NCBI GenBank assembly: GCA_003164305.1
Contig: PLSZ01000318.1
Location: 312-14,752 of the forward strand
Reading direction: 5' to 3'
DNA: 14,441 nt
Source: Acetobacteraceae bacterium
Lineage (GTDB): Bacteria > Pseudomonadota > Alphaproteobacteria > Acetobacterales > Acetobacteraceae
Shown here in pieces: positions 1 to 6,594 of this stretch. Within the stretch, counting starts at the first letter, position 1, and each line of letters begins with the position of its first letter. The translations under genes and the position numbers were made by a program. The notes under the pieces were generated by a model. That model was not told the origin of the DNA. It searched no databases and saw only the letters and a program-made list of their open reading frames with translations.

Positions 1-1277
1 TGATCACCGACCGCGAGTTCTCGCCCGTCGTCGGCATGGCGCTCAGCCAGTTGAAGGTGAAGCCGATCGTCATCGACGTCGATGACCCCGCTTACACCGG
101 TGGCCGCCTGCTGGGGACCATGGACTACGAAGCACTCCTCGAAACCGGCGATCCCGAGTACGCCTGGCAAAATCCGGCGGACGAGTGGGACGCGATTTCG
201 CTCCTCTACACCTCCGGCACCACGGGCGATCCGAAGGGCGTCGTGTATCACCATCGCGGCGCATACTTGAACGCCATCAGCAACGTTCTCAACTGGGATA
301 TGCCGCAACACGCCGTCTACTTATGGACGCTGCCGATGTTCCATTGCGACGGCTGGTGTTTTCCCTGGACCATCGCCGAGCGCGCCGGAGTCAACGTCTG
401 CCTGCGCCGCGTCGAGGCGAAGGCCGCCCTGGACGCCATCCGCGAGCACAATGTCACCCACATGTGCGGCGCGCCGATCGTCTATTCCATGCTGATCAAC
501 GCGCCGGCGGACCTCCTCGCCGGACTGTCTCACACGATCAAAGGCCAGGTCGCCGGCGCCGCGCCGCCCGCCTCGATCATCGAGGGCGCGGAACGGATCG
601 GCATCGATCTGACCCACGTCTACGGCCTGACCGAGGTCTACGGTCCCGCCTCGGTGTGCAGCAAGCAGGACGATTGGGCCGCGATGCCGATCGACAGCCG
701 GGCCGAGCGCAACGGCCGCCAGGGCGTGCGGACGCCGTTACAGGACGCGATGAGCGTGCTGGACCCCGACACGATGCGGCCGGTTCCGTGGGATGGCGAA
801 ACGATGGGCGAGATCATGTTCCGCGGCAACATCACCATGAAGGGCTATCTGAAAAATCCCGCCGCGACCGATGCCGCGTTCGCCGGCGGCTGGTTCCACA
901 CCGGCGACCTCGCGGTCACGCAGGCGGACGGGTATGTAAAAATCCGCGACCGCTCCAAGGACATTATTATTTCGGGCGGCGAGAATATTTCCTCCATTGA
1001 AGTCGAGGAAGCGCTGTACCGCCATCCCGCCGTGCTGACCGCCGCGGTCGTCGCGCAGCCCGATCCGAAATGGGGCGAAACGCCGCGCGCTTATGTCGAA
1101 CTGAAGCCCGGCGTGACCGTGACCGAGGATGAACTTCGGCAATTCTGCCGTCAGCACCTGGCCGGCTTCAAAGTGCCCAAGGCGATCGTCTTCGGTGACG
1201 TGCCGAAAACCTCTACCGGAAAAATCCAGAAGTTCGCGTTGCGCGAGAAGGCCAAATCCACCAGCGCGATCGAATAG
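1..1277 (+). CDS. AMP-forming acyl-CoA synthetase (fatty-acyl-CoA ligase type), 5' end outside window
   Basis: Activates a carboxylic acid as acyl-adenylate and transfers it to CoA (ANL superfamily, cytoplasmic). The frame is open from base 3, with in-frame residues ITDREFSPVVG before the first ATG at 36, so that ATG is internal and the N-terminus is cut by the window edge. Visible motifs: P-loop YTSGTTGDPKG (about 207-239), YGLTEVYGP (from 621), GWFHTGDL (from 888), the hinge region ISGGENISSIEVE (from 969), and the C-terminal KTSTGKIQKF with the catalytic lysine (about 1207-1236). The VYHHRGAYLNA stretch after the P-loop is typical of the AAE/DmdB-like subgroup of medium- and long-chain or methylmercaptopropionate ligases. 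All core motifs are intact. The acid substrate cannot be read from the sequence. A VOC-protein gene follows after 14 bases, probably in the same operon. Confidence 0.93.
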   Translation, partial: ITDREFSPVVGMALSQLKVKPIVIDVDDPAYTGGRLLGTMDYEALLETGDPEYAWQNPADEWDAISLLYTSGTTGDPKGVVYHHRGAYLNAISNVLNWDMPQHAVYLWTLPMFHCDGWCFPWTIAERAGVNVCLRRVEAKAALDAIREHNVTHMCGAPIVYSMLINAPADLLAGLSHTIKGQVAGAAPPASIIEGAERIGIDLTHVYGLTEVYGPASVCSKQDDWAAMPIDSRAERNGRQGVRTPLQDAMSVLDPDTMRPVPWDGETMGEIMFRGNITMKGYLKNPAATDAAFAGGWFHTGDLAVTQADGYVKIRDRSKDIIISGGENISSIEVEEALYRHPAVLTAAVVAQPDPKWGETPRAYVELKPGVTVTEDELRQFCRQHLAGFKVPKAIVFGDVPKTSTGKIQKFALREKAKSTSAIE

Positions 1278-1291
1278 AAAGGAGAACGCCC

Positions 1292-2203
1292 ATGCTCCCG
1301 ACCCCAGGCTTCCACCATATGCACCTGAATTCGGCCGATCCCGACGGCGCGATCGACTTTTACACGCGCCAGTTCCCATCGACATCGAAGGGCACATGGG
1401 CCGGTCTCCCGGCGTTGCTGTCGCCGAACAATGTCATGATCCTGTTCAACAAAGTCGATAAGCCGCCCGCGATGTCGCCGCCCAGCGCGATCTGGCACTT
1501 TGGGTGGCATGTTCCTGATGTCAGGGGAAAAATCGCGGAGTACAAGACCCGGCCCGAGGTAAAGCTGCTGCCGTTGTACACCACGGATGAAGGCGGCTAT
1601 GTCCTGATCAACAGCGACACGTGGCCCGCGCCCAAGGGTGGCGCTCCTGGTCTGACCAAAGCCCAGATCGCCGACGCCAAAGCCGGCGACGTCCAACCCC
1701 TGGGCGGCGGCGGCTTCGCTTACATGGAGGGCCCGGAAGGCGCGGTGGTCGAATACGTCGGCGATCATCCGGCGGAACGTTTCGATCACGTGCATCTGTG
1801 GCAGGAGGATCCAATCGCCGCCCTCGCCTGGTACCAGAAACACCTCAACGCCCCCGTGCGGCCCGGCTTCACCCCGCCGGAACAACCGGTCAAACGCCGC
1901 CCGGAACGTTCCTGGCCCGCGTTGAACCAGGAGGGCATGTTCCGCGATCCGCGCGCCGGTGTGACCTTCGGCGACGTCGTGCTCACCTGGTACGCCAATC
2001 AGTGGGACACCCCGCTGCTGCCCTCACGCGGCCAGTTGCAGGATCACATCGCCTTCAGCGTCGGCGATCTCGATGCGTGGATCGCCAAACTCCGTGACGA
2101 GGGAGTGTCGTTCCTGGAACAGCCCTATCCACTTGGTGATACCCGCGCGGTGATGATCGAAGGGCCGAGCAGGGAAGCGCTGGAACTGGTCGAGGCGCGG
2201 TGA
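1292..2203 (+). CDS. Two-domain VOC (glyoxalase/extradiol-dioxygenase fold) protein
   Basis: 303-residue metalloenzyme-fold protein, probably cytoplasmic; reaction unknown. The ATG at 1292 is preceded by AAAGGAG (1278-1284), a strong ribosome site only just past the stop of the acyl-CoA ligase, so co-transcription and co-translation are likely. It has two VOC modules, about residues 6-158 and 163-302. The H/H/E metal-ligand pattern can be aligned in both: H9 (HHMHL), H69 (WHFGWH), E154 (VVEYV) in the first; H166 (DHVHL), H252 (DHIAF), E298 (LELVE) in the second. The first module carries an insertion around residues 113-140. Known type I extradiol dioxygenases of similar length keep metal ligands only in the C-terminal module, so a ring-cleaving dioxygenase is possible but not shown. 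A glyoxalase-like or isomerase role next to an acyl-CoA ligase is equally possible. Confidence 0.88.
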   Translation: MLPTPGFHHMHLNSADPDGAIDFYTRQFPSTSKGTWAGLPALLSPNNVMILFNKVDKPPAMSPPSAIWHFGWHVPDVRGKIAEYKTRPEVKLLPLYTTDEGGYVLINSDTWPAPKGGAPGLTKAQIADAKAGDVQPLGGGGFAYMEGPEGAVVEYVGDHPAERFDHVHLWQEDPIAALAWYQKHLNAPVRPGFTPPEQPVKRRPERSWPALNQEGMFRDPRAGVTFGDVVLTWYANQWDTPLLPSRGQLQDHIAFSVGDLDAWIAKLRDEGVSFLEQPYPLGDTRAVMIEGPSREALELVEAR

Positions 2204-2361
2204 CGCGGCGCCGTCGATCGTCATGGAACTGTCATGGGTTACCGGCGCCGGACGGCGCGGTGTCGCGAGGGGCCGCCTCGGTTACGATCATGGCCTCGCC
2301 GGATCGCGCCAGACCGGGTTCCGCTTAACCAACGGTTGATCGACCAAACCGGGAGTCAGCA

Positions 2362-3156
2362 ATGGCCATCACCGTGGACGAGGCACTGCTGATGCCGGGT
2401 CCGATCCATCAAGTACGCCTCGACATCACCTCGCGCTGCAACCTGCGATGTGTGTATTGCGCGGTTAGCCACCCCGACTACAAAGGCAGCGACATGGCCA
2501 ATGGGATCGCCCAAAAGGCCATCGCATTGGTCCTCGAGCTGGCGAAACATAATCGTCTCGATCCGATCGATTTGAACGGCCATGGGGAGACGACGTTTCG
2601 CGAAGGCTGGACGGATATCTGTTTCGCCTTGATCGAGCGGGGTGTCCGCGTGCGGATCACGTCGAACTTCGCGAAGTCATTCAATGAAGCCGAGTTCGAG
2701 GCTCTCGCCAGCATGGATGAGATCGCGATCAGCATGGATTCAGCGGATCCAAAGTTATTGCGCGATGTGCGGCGAAAGGTTGATCTCCGTCAGATCGTGA
2801 CCAACGTCGCTTTCGTGCGAGCCACGGCGCTGCGGTTGCACCGGCGCCCGCCGGCGTTCGCGTTCCTCTGCGGTCTGTATGACAAGAATACGCTGCACTG
2901 GGAAAGCTTCGCGCGATTCGCCGTCGCGCTGGGGATTACCAGCATCGGTCTCTGGAGCCTGACCGAGCACGACGGTCTGGATGTCCCGGTCGATGATCGG
3001 GTTCACCCGCTTGACGATCTGCCCGACGTTGAACTGAGGCCTCGGTTGCTGTCGATCCGGCGCGGCCTCGATTTTCTTCGCCGCCATGACGTGCCGGTCG
3101 CGATACAAGGCGGCTTTGTGGAAAACCTGGAGCGGAGAGTCCGTGGAGATGGCTGA
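2362..3156 (+). CDS. Radical SAM core protein, split from its SPASM domain
   Basis: 264-residue radical SAM enzyme. SITSRC-type cluster motif C26-x3-C30-x2-C33 (CNLRCVYC) binds the [4Fe-4S] that cleaves S-adenosylmethionine; DLNGHGET (residues 70-77) is the expected SAM-binding GGE-like motif on strand 2. GGGAG at 2350-2354 supports the ATG at 2362. The chain stops just after the barrel at a TGA in the context GGC TGA C, and the SPASM domain that normally follows in this family lies in the next frame (3149-3625). GC content is visibly lower than in the flanking catabolic genes (about 52% in the 60 bases from 2521), hinting at a different origin. Radical SAM/SPASM enzymes often modify peptides, or act in polysaccharide or cofactor pathways. 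No recognisable substrate gene is adjacent, so the role is unknown. Confidence 0.85.
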   Translation: MAITVDEALLMPGPIHQVRLDITSRCNLRCVYCAVSHPDYKGSDMANGIAQKAIALVLELAKHNRLDPIDLNGHGETTFREGWTDICFALIERGVRVRITSNFAKSFNEAEFEALASMDEIAISMDSADPKLLRDVRRKVDLRQIVTNVAFVRATALRLHRRPPAFAFLCGLYDKNTLHWESFARFAVALGITSIGLWSLTEHDGLDVPVDDRVHPLDDLPDVELRPRLLSIRRGLDFLRRHDVPVAIQGGFVENLERRVRGDG

Positions 3157-3625
3157 CAGCAAGCATAGTCGTTTCATTCCGGCGGGTATGACGAGAGACT
3201 GTCTCGATCCCTGGAACTACGTTGAAATCAGAGCCGATGGAGCGATTTCCCCATGCTGCGTAAGAAGCCCGGTCGGCAACGTTGCCAGGCAAACTCTTGC
3301 TCACATTTTGCACGGCACCGAGATCAGGGCCTTGAGATACGCCCTTCTGTCTGGTCAGCCGGATGACATCTGCCGCGGTTGTGGGCTGCGGGGTACGATA
3401 AGCCCCACGACCTTGCAATCGAAAGTCCGGGGCCTGTTGAAAAGCATTTCGACCCCGAATAACTTCGATACGGAGAGTTATCTTGAAGCCAATCCGGACG
3501 TCAAAAGCGCCAGACAGGATCCGGTGGATCACTTCCTGAGGTGGGGCGTCTGGAAGGACGTTCCATCATGGCGACGGACGCGGACCAACCTCGGGAAACG
3601 GGGAAATAAAGCAGACCGCGCATGA
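3149..3625 (+). CDS. SPASM-domain protein with C-terminal NPDV module (partner half of split radical SAM enzyme)
   Basis: 158 residues from the ATG at 3149, which overlaps the end of the radical SAM gene by 8 bases (ATGGCTGA). GGAGAG at 3134-3139 lies 9 bases upstream and can drive coupled initiation; a GTG at 3143 is an alternative start. Cysteines C18, C36/C37, C75 and C78 in the order C-DPWNYVEIRADGAISPCC-x37-CRGC match a SPASM/twitch region binding one auxiliary [4Fe-4S] cluster. There is no CxxxCxxC motif, so it cannot be a radical SAM enzyme alone. Residues 106-136 (FDTESYLEANPDV, then DPVDHFLRWG) match a short module often appended to glycosyltransferases and secreted or surface proteins in alphaproteobacteria. 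The tail is basic. The pair may work as a heterodimer, or the split may be a frameshift mutation or a recoding site. Confidence 0.75.
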   Translation: MADSKHSRFIPAGMTRDCLDPWNYVEIRADGAISPCCVRSPVGNVARQTLAHILHGTEIRALRYALLSGQPDDICRGCGLRGTISPTTLQSKVRGLLKSISTPNNFDTESYLEANPDVKSARQDPVDHFLRWGVWKDVPSWRRTRTNLGKRGNKADRA

Positions 3626-3649
3626 TTCGCCGCGTGGCTACGATGCCCG

Positions 3650-5038
3650 TCACATCGGCGGCCCCACGCTCTCCCATCCCGACAGCACCTCGACCGCGCG
3701 CGACACCCGAAACACCATCGCCTCGTCGAACGGCCGCCCGACGATTTGCACTCCGATCGGCAATCCATCGGATGACAGCCCGACCGGCACGCTCATCGCC
3801 GGATGCCCGGTGACGTTGAACGGAATGGTTTGCATCGGCGCGGCGGACGCCAGCGCGTCGACCGAGGCCTCGAACGTCGGCGCCGGGCACAAAGCCGACG
3901 CCGTCAGCAACGCGTCGTATCGCCCCAGAGCGCCGTTGACCGCGTCCGTCAGTTCCCGCCGCGCGCGCAACGCGTTGATATAATCGGACGCCATGATCGC
4001 CGCTCCGAGCACGAAACGATTCGCCGTGATCGTGCCGTAATCCAACAGCCGATTCCGCATGTCGGATTCGTGGATGGCATAGGCTTCCGCCATCATGATC
4101 ACCCGTCCCGCGGCTGCGAACAGAGCGTACTCGGGCAGCGCGATATCCTCGACCGTCGCGCCCGCCGCGCGCAATTGATCCGCCGTCCGATCGATCCCCG
4201 CCAGCACCTCCGCCGTCGCGACCGGGGAGCCCGCGAAAAACGCGCGCGGAACGCCGATCCGCAAACCGGACACACCCTTGTTCAGATCCGACACATAATC
4301 GCCAACCGGAACATCCGCGCTCGCCGCGTCGGCCGGATCGTGTCCCGCCAGCACACCCAACGTGATCGCCGAATCCTCGACCGAACGCGACAGCGGTCCG
4401 CAATGATCCAATGTCCAGGACAGCGGAAACACGCCGCGCCGCGACACGCGCCCATAGGTCGGTTTGATCCCCGCCAGCCCGCACCACGCCGCCGGCCCGC
4501 GGATCGAGCCGCCGGTGTCCGAGCCCATCGCCATCCGCACCATCCGCGCGGAGATCGCCGTCGCCGACCCGGACGACGATCCGCCCGTCACATGCGCCAC
4601 GTTCCACGGATTGCGCGCGGGCGGGAAGGGCAGGTCGAAGCTTGGTCCACCCAAAGCGAACTCGTGCGTGGCCAGCTTACCCAACAACACGCCGCCGGCC
4701 TCGGTCAGTTTCGTCGCGACCACGCTGTCAGCCGCGGGAATGTTATCGATCCGCAACTTTGAGTGACAGGTCGTACGAATGCCGCGCGTATCATAAATAT
4801 CCTTGAGCGCGTAGGGAATGCCGTGAAACGGTCCGCGGTCGATGCTGGCGCCTAGTTCGCTGTCGGCGCGATGCGCGTCGGCCAAGGCACGCTCCCGCGT
4901 GACCAGAACGAACGCGTGCAGCCCGGCGTCCTTCGCGGCCACCCGGTCCAACGCGTCTTTCGTCAGTTGCTCGGAGGTGACGGAGCCATCGCGCAACGCG
5001 CGGCCCATCCCGGCGATGGAGAGGTCGGCGGTGTCCAT
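3650..5038 (-). CDS. Amidase-signature hydrolase with a GatC-like partner
   Basis: Hydrolyses a C-N amide-type bond with a Ser-cisSer-Lys triad. Numbered with the GTG at 5041 as residue 1, the triad is K80 (PYALKDIYD), S155 (TGGSSSGSA) and S179 (GSDTGGSIR), with the family's 24-residue spacing between the serines. The C-terminal NVTGHPAMSVPVG and DGLPIGVQIVG motifs are also typical. Length (about 462) is normal and the gene looks intact. The ATG at 5038 is preferred: it overlaps the stop of the small upstream gene (TGATG) and has GGGAGGG just upstream; the GTG at 5041 is an alternative. The coupling to a 71-residue GatC/AtzG-like protein suggests a two-subunit enzyme. It is divergent from pobA, so an aromatic amide is a conceivable substrate, but nothing in the sequence proves it. 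Automatic annotation may call it GatA; no gatB is present. Confidence 0.93.
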   Translation of the reverse strand: MDTADLSIAGMGRALRDGSVTSEQLTKDALDRVAAKDAGLHAFVLVTRERALADAHRADSELGASIDRGPFHGIPYALKDIYDTRGIRTTCHSKLRIDNIPAADSVVATKLTEAGGVLLGKLATHEFALGGPSFDLPFPPARNPWNVAHVTGGSSSGSATAISARMVRMAMGSDTGGSIRGPAAWCGLAGIKPTYGRVSRRGVFPLSWTLDHCGPLSRSVEDSAITLGVLAGHDPADAASADVPVGDYVSDLNKGVSGLRIGVPRAFFAGSPVATAEVLAGIDRTADQLRAAGATVEDIALPEYALFAAAGRVIMMAEAYAIHESDMRNRLLDYGTITANRFVLGAAIMASDYINALRARRELTDAVNGALGRYDALLTASALCPAPTFEASVDALASAAPMQTIPFNVTGHPAMSVPVGLSSDGLPIGVQIVGRPFDEAMVFRVSRAVEVLSGWESVGPPM

Positions 5039-5253
5039 CACTGGCCCTCCCGCGGCGAGAGCCGGAAGATGTTGGCTGGCTCGTCGGTATGCGCATACCG
5101 GTTGTGCAGCAAGGCGATCTGGCCCCGCAAATCCGCGTAACTCGCCAGCACCGTGGCCCGGCGCTCGTCCGGCACGGTAATCCCGGCGCGGCGCATCAGG
5201 ATGTCGAATTCGGTTGTAAGCTCCCCGGGGGAGAGTTCATCGGACGAAGGCAT
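5038..5253 (-). CDS. Small GatC/AtzG-like amidase adaptor
   Basis: 71-residue protein starting MPSSDELSPGEL. AGGAG lies 8 bases before the ATG at 5253, and its TGA shares a base with the amidase ATG (TGATG), so the two are made in stoichiometric coupling. The core GITVPDERRATV, a following helix, and the C-terminal DEPANIF line up with AtzG of the downstream operon (GLEIAPEWRDGV ... EAEPAPVF): an N-terminal helical pair followed by an extended proline-containing tail. GatC and AtzG are known to wrap around and stabilise their amidase partners, and this protein is inferred to do the same. The alignment was made by eye and identity is low, so the homology is probable rather than certain. No catalytic motif of its own is visible. 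Confidence 0.75.
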   Translation of the reverse strand: MPSSDELSPGELTTEFDILMRRAGITVPDERRATVLASYADLRGQIALLHNRYAHTDEPANIFRLSPREGQ

Positions 5254-5270
5254 GGCGCTTCTCCTGCTTC

Positions 5271-5334
5271 CACAATTATGCACTGATCTCATGGGCCGAC
5301 CAGCCCCCAATTGTGCTTCGCAACATAATTGCGG
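5271..5334. promoter_or_regulatory. Divergent promoter/operator region between amidase pair and pobA, with three CA[T/C]AATTG motifs
   Basis: The 115-bp gap holds CAATTATG at 5273-5280, CAATTGTG at 5308-5315 and CATAATTG at 5324-5331. The outer two form an inverted repeat (CATAATTGTGG on the minus strand, CATAATTGCGG on the plus strand, one mismatch), and the inner two form another with an 8-base spacer. CATAAT could serve as a -10 box in both directions (about 19 and 37 bases before the two start codons), though no convincing -35 is seen. It may be the operator of a shared regulator, not encoded in the window. Known pobA genes are commonly switched on by a 4-hydroxybenzoate-responsive regulator. 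Confidence 0.5.
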
Positions 5335-5368
5335 GACGCGGCCGATGAACCGGTGAGGAACAAAGCGG

Positions 5369-6541
5369 ATGCGTACCCGAATTGGCATCGTCGGCGCCGG
5401 CCCGGCGGGGTTGCTGTTATCGCATTTGCTGGATCTGAATGGGATCGACTCGATGATCCTGGAGGCACGGTCGCGCGAATATTGCGAGAATCGCATCCGC
5501 GCCGGCGTGCTGGAGCATCCGGTTTCGACCCTGCTGATCGACAGTGGCGTGGGCGGCCGGTTGCGGCAACAGGGCATGCGCCACGACGGCATCACCATTC
5601 GCTGGAACGGCCGCGATCACCGCATCGACCTGCGCGAGCTGACCGGCAAATCCATCACGGTCTACAGCCAGCATCTGATCGTCCAGGACCTGATCGCGGC
5701 ACGGCTCGCATCCGGCGGGCAAATCCTGTTCGAGGCCGCGGATGTCGCGGTGCACGATTTCCACACCGATCGCCCGAACATCACGTTCACCCATGATGGC
5801 GTCGACCAGCGGCTGGACTGCGATTTCATCGCCGGCTGCGACGGCTTCCATGGTGTCTGCCGCGACGCCATTCCGGAGCGCGATCGCACCAGCTTCGAAA
5901 AGAACTACCCGTTTGGCTGGCTGGGGATTCTGGCCGACGCCGCGCCCGCCTCCCATGAGGTCACCTACGCGCGCCACGACAACGGCTTCGCGCTGTTGTC
6001 GATGCGTTCACCCTCGGTCAGCCGGCTGTATCTGCAATGCGCGCCGGACGAGGACATTGGCCAATGGTCCGACGATCGCATCTGGGCCGAACTACAAACG
6101 CGTCTGGGCCGCGACGGCTTTCGCCTGAACGAGGGGAAGATCACCCAAAAGGGCGTTACCCCGATGCGCAGTTTCGTGTGCGAGCCGATGCAATCCGGAC
6201 GGCTGTTCCTGTTGGGCGACGCCGCGCATATCGTGCCGCCGACCGGAGCGAAGGGACTGAACCTCGCCGCCGCCGACGTCGCGGTGCTGACCCAGGCGCT
6301 GGTGGCGTATGTTCGCTCGGGCGCGTCGGAGGGGTTGGAGAATTACACGAGCACCTGCCTGCGCCGGGTGTGGAAGGCACAGCGGTTCTCCTGGTGGATG
6401 ACCTCGATTTTGCACCGGTTCGGCGACGACACGCCGTTCGAAAGGCGCGTCAGGCTGGCGGAACTGGACGCACTGTTCGGCTCGGAAAAAGCCTCGGCCG
6501 CGCTGGCGGAGAATTACGTCGGGCTGCCGTTGATTTTGTAG
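5369..6541 (+). CDS. pobA: 4-hydroxybenzoate 3-monooxygenase (p-hydroxybenzoate hydroxylase)
   Basis: FAD-dependent hydroxylation of 4-hydroxybenzoate to protocatechuate using NAD(P)H and O2, feeding the beta-ketoadipate pathway. At 390 residues it aligns almost without gaps to the classical Pseudomonas enzyme (394). Features: Rossmann GAGPAG (9-14), NRIRAGVLEH (41-50), H72, CDFIAGCDGFHG (151-162), Y200 (the Tyr201 position), S211 and R213 (substrate carboxylate), GDAAHIVPPTGAKGLN (283-298), SWWMTSILHRF (341-351) and Y383 in ENYVGLP (the Tyr385 position). All substrate-contact residues of the family appear to be kept. In the helix-2 region that sets coenzyme choice, R33 and Q34 of the Pseudomonas enzyme are replaced by A33 and R34, while Y38, R42 and R44 remain. 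GAGGA (5354-5358) supports the ATG. No pca ring-cleavage genes are in the window. Confidence 0.96.
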   Translation: MRTRIGIVGAGPAGLLLSHLLDLNGIDSMILEARSREYCENRIRAGVLEHPVSTLLIDSGVGGRLRQQGMRHDGITIRWNGRDHRIDLRELTGKSITVYSQHLIVQDLIAARLASGGQILFEAADVAVHDFHTDRPNITFTHDGVDQRLDCDFIAGCDGFHGVCRDAIPERDRTSFEKNYPFGWLGILADAAPASHEVTYARHDNGFALLSMRSPSVSRLYLQCAPDEDIGQWSDDRIWAELQTRLGRDGFRLNEGKITQKGVTPMRSFVCEPMQSGRLFLLGDAAHIVPPTGAKGLNLAAADVAVLTQALVAYVRSGASEGLENYTSTCLRRVWKAQRFSWWMTSILHRFGDDTPFERRVRLAELDALFGSEKASAALAENYVGLPLIL

Positions 6542-6594
6542 CCAGGCCAACGCGGAGTCGACGTCATGCATCCCGCTCCCCCATGGTGCGCGGC

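Noticed and set aside
3622..3813. Open frame whose ATG overlaps the SPASM gene stop (ATGA)
   Set aside because: It runs antisense through the well-supported amidase gene and its Pro/Arg/Thr-rich product resembles a shadow translation of high-GC DNA.
3501..4607. Long minus-strand open frame overlapping the amidase
   Set aside because: Gly/Arg/Asp-rich shadow frame of the amidase, with no family pattern.
5254..5598. N-terminal extension of the small GatC-like gene to 5598
   Set aside because: It would run antisense through pobA and the divergent promoter; the ATG at 5253 has a good ribosome site.
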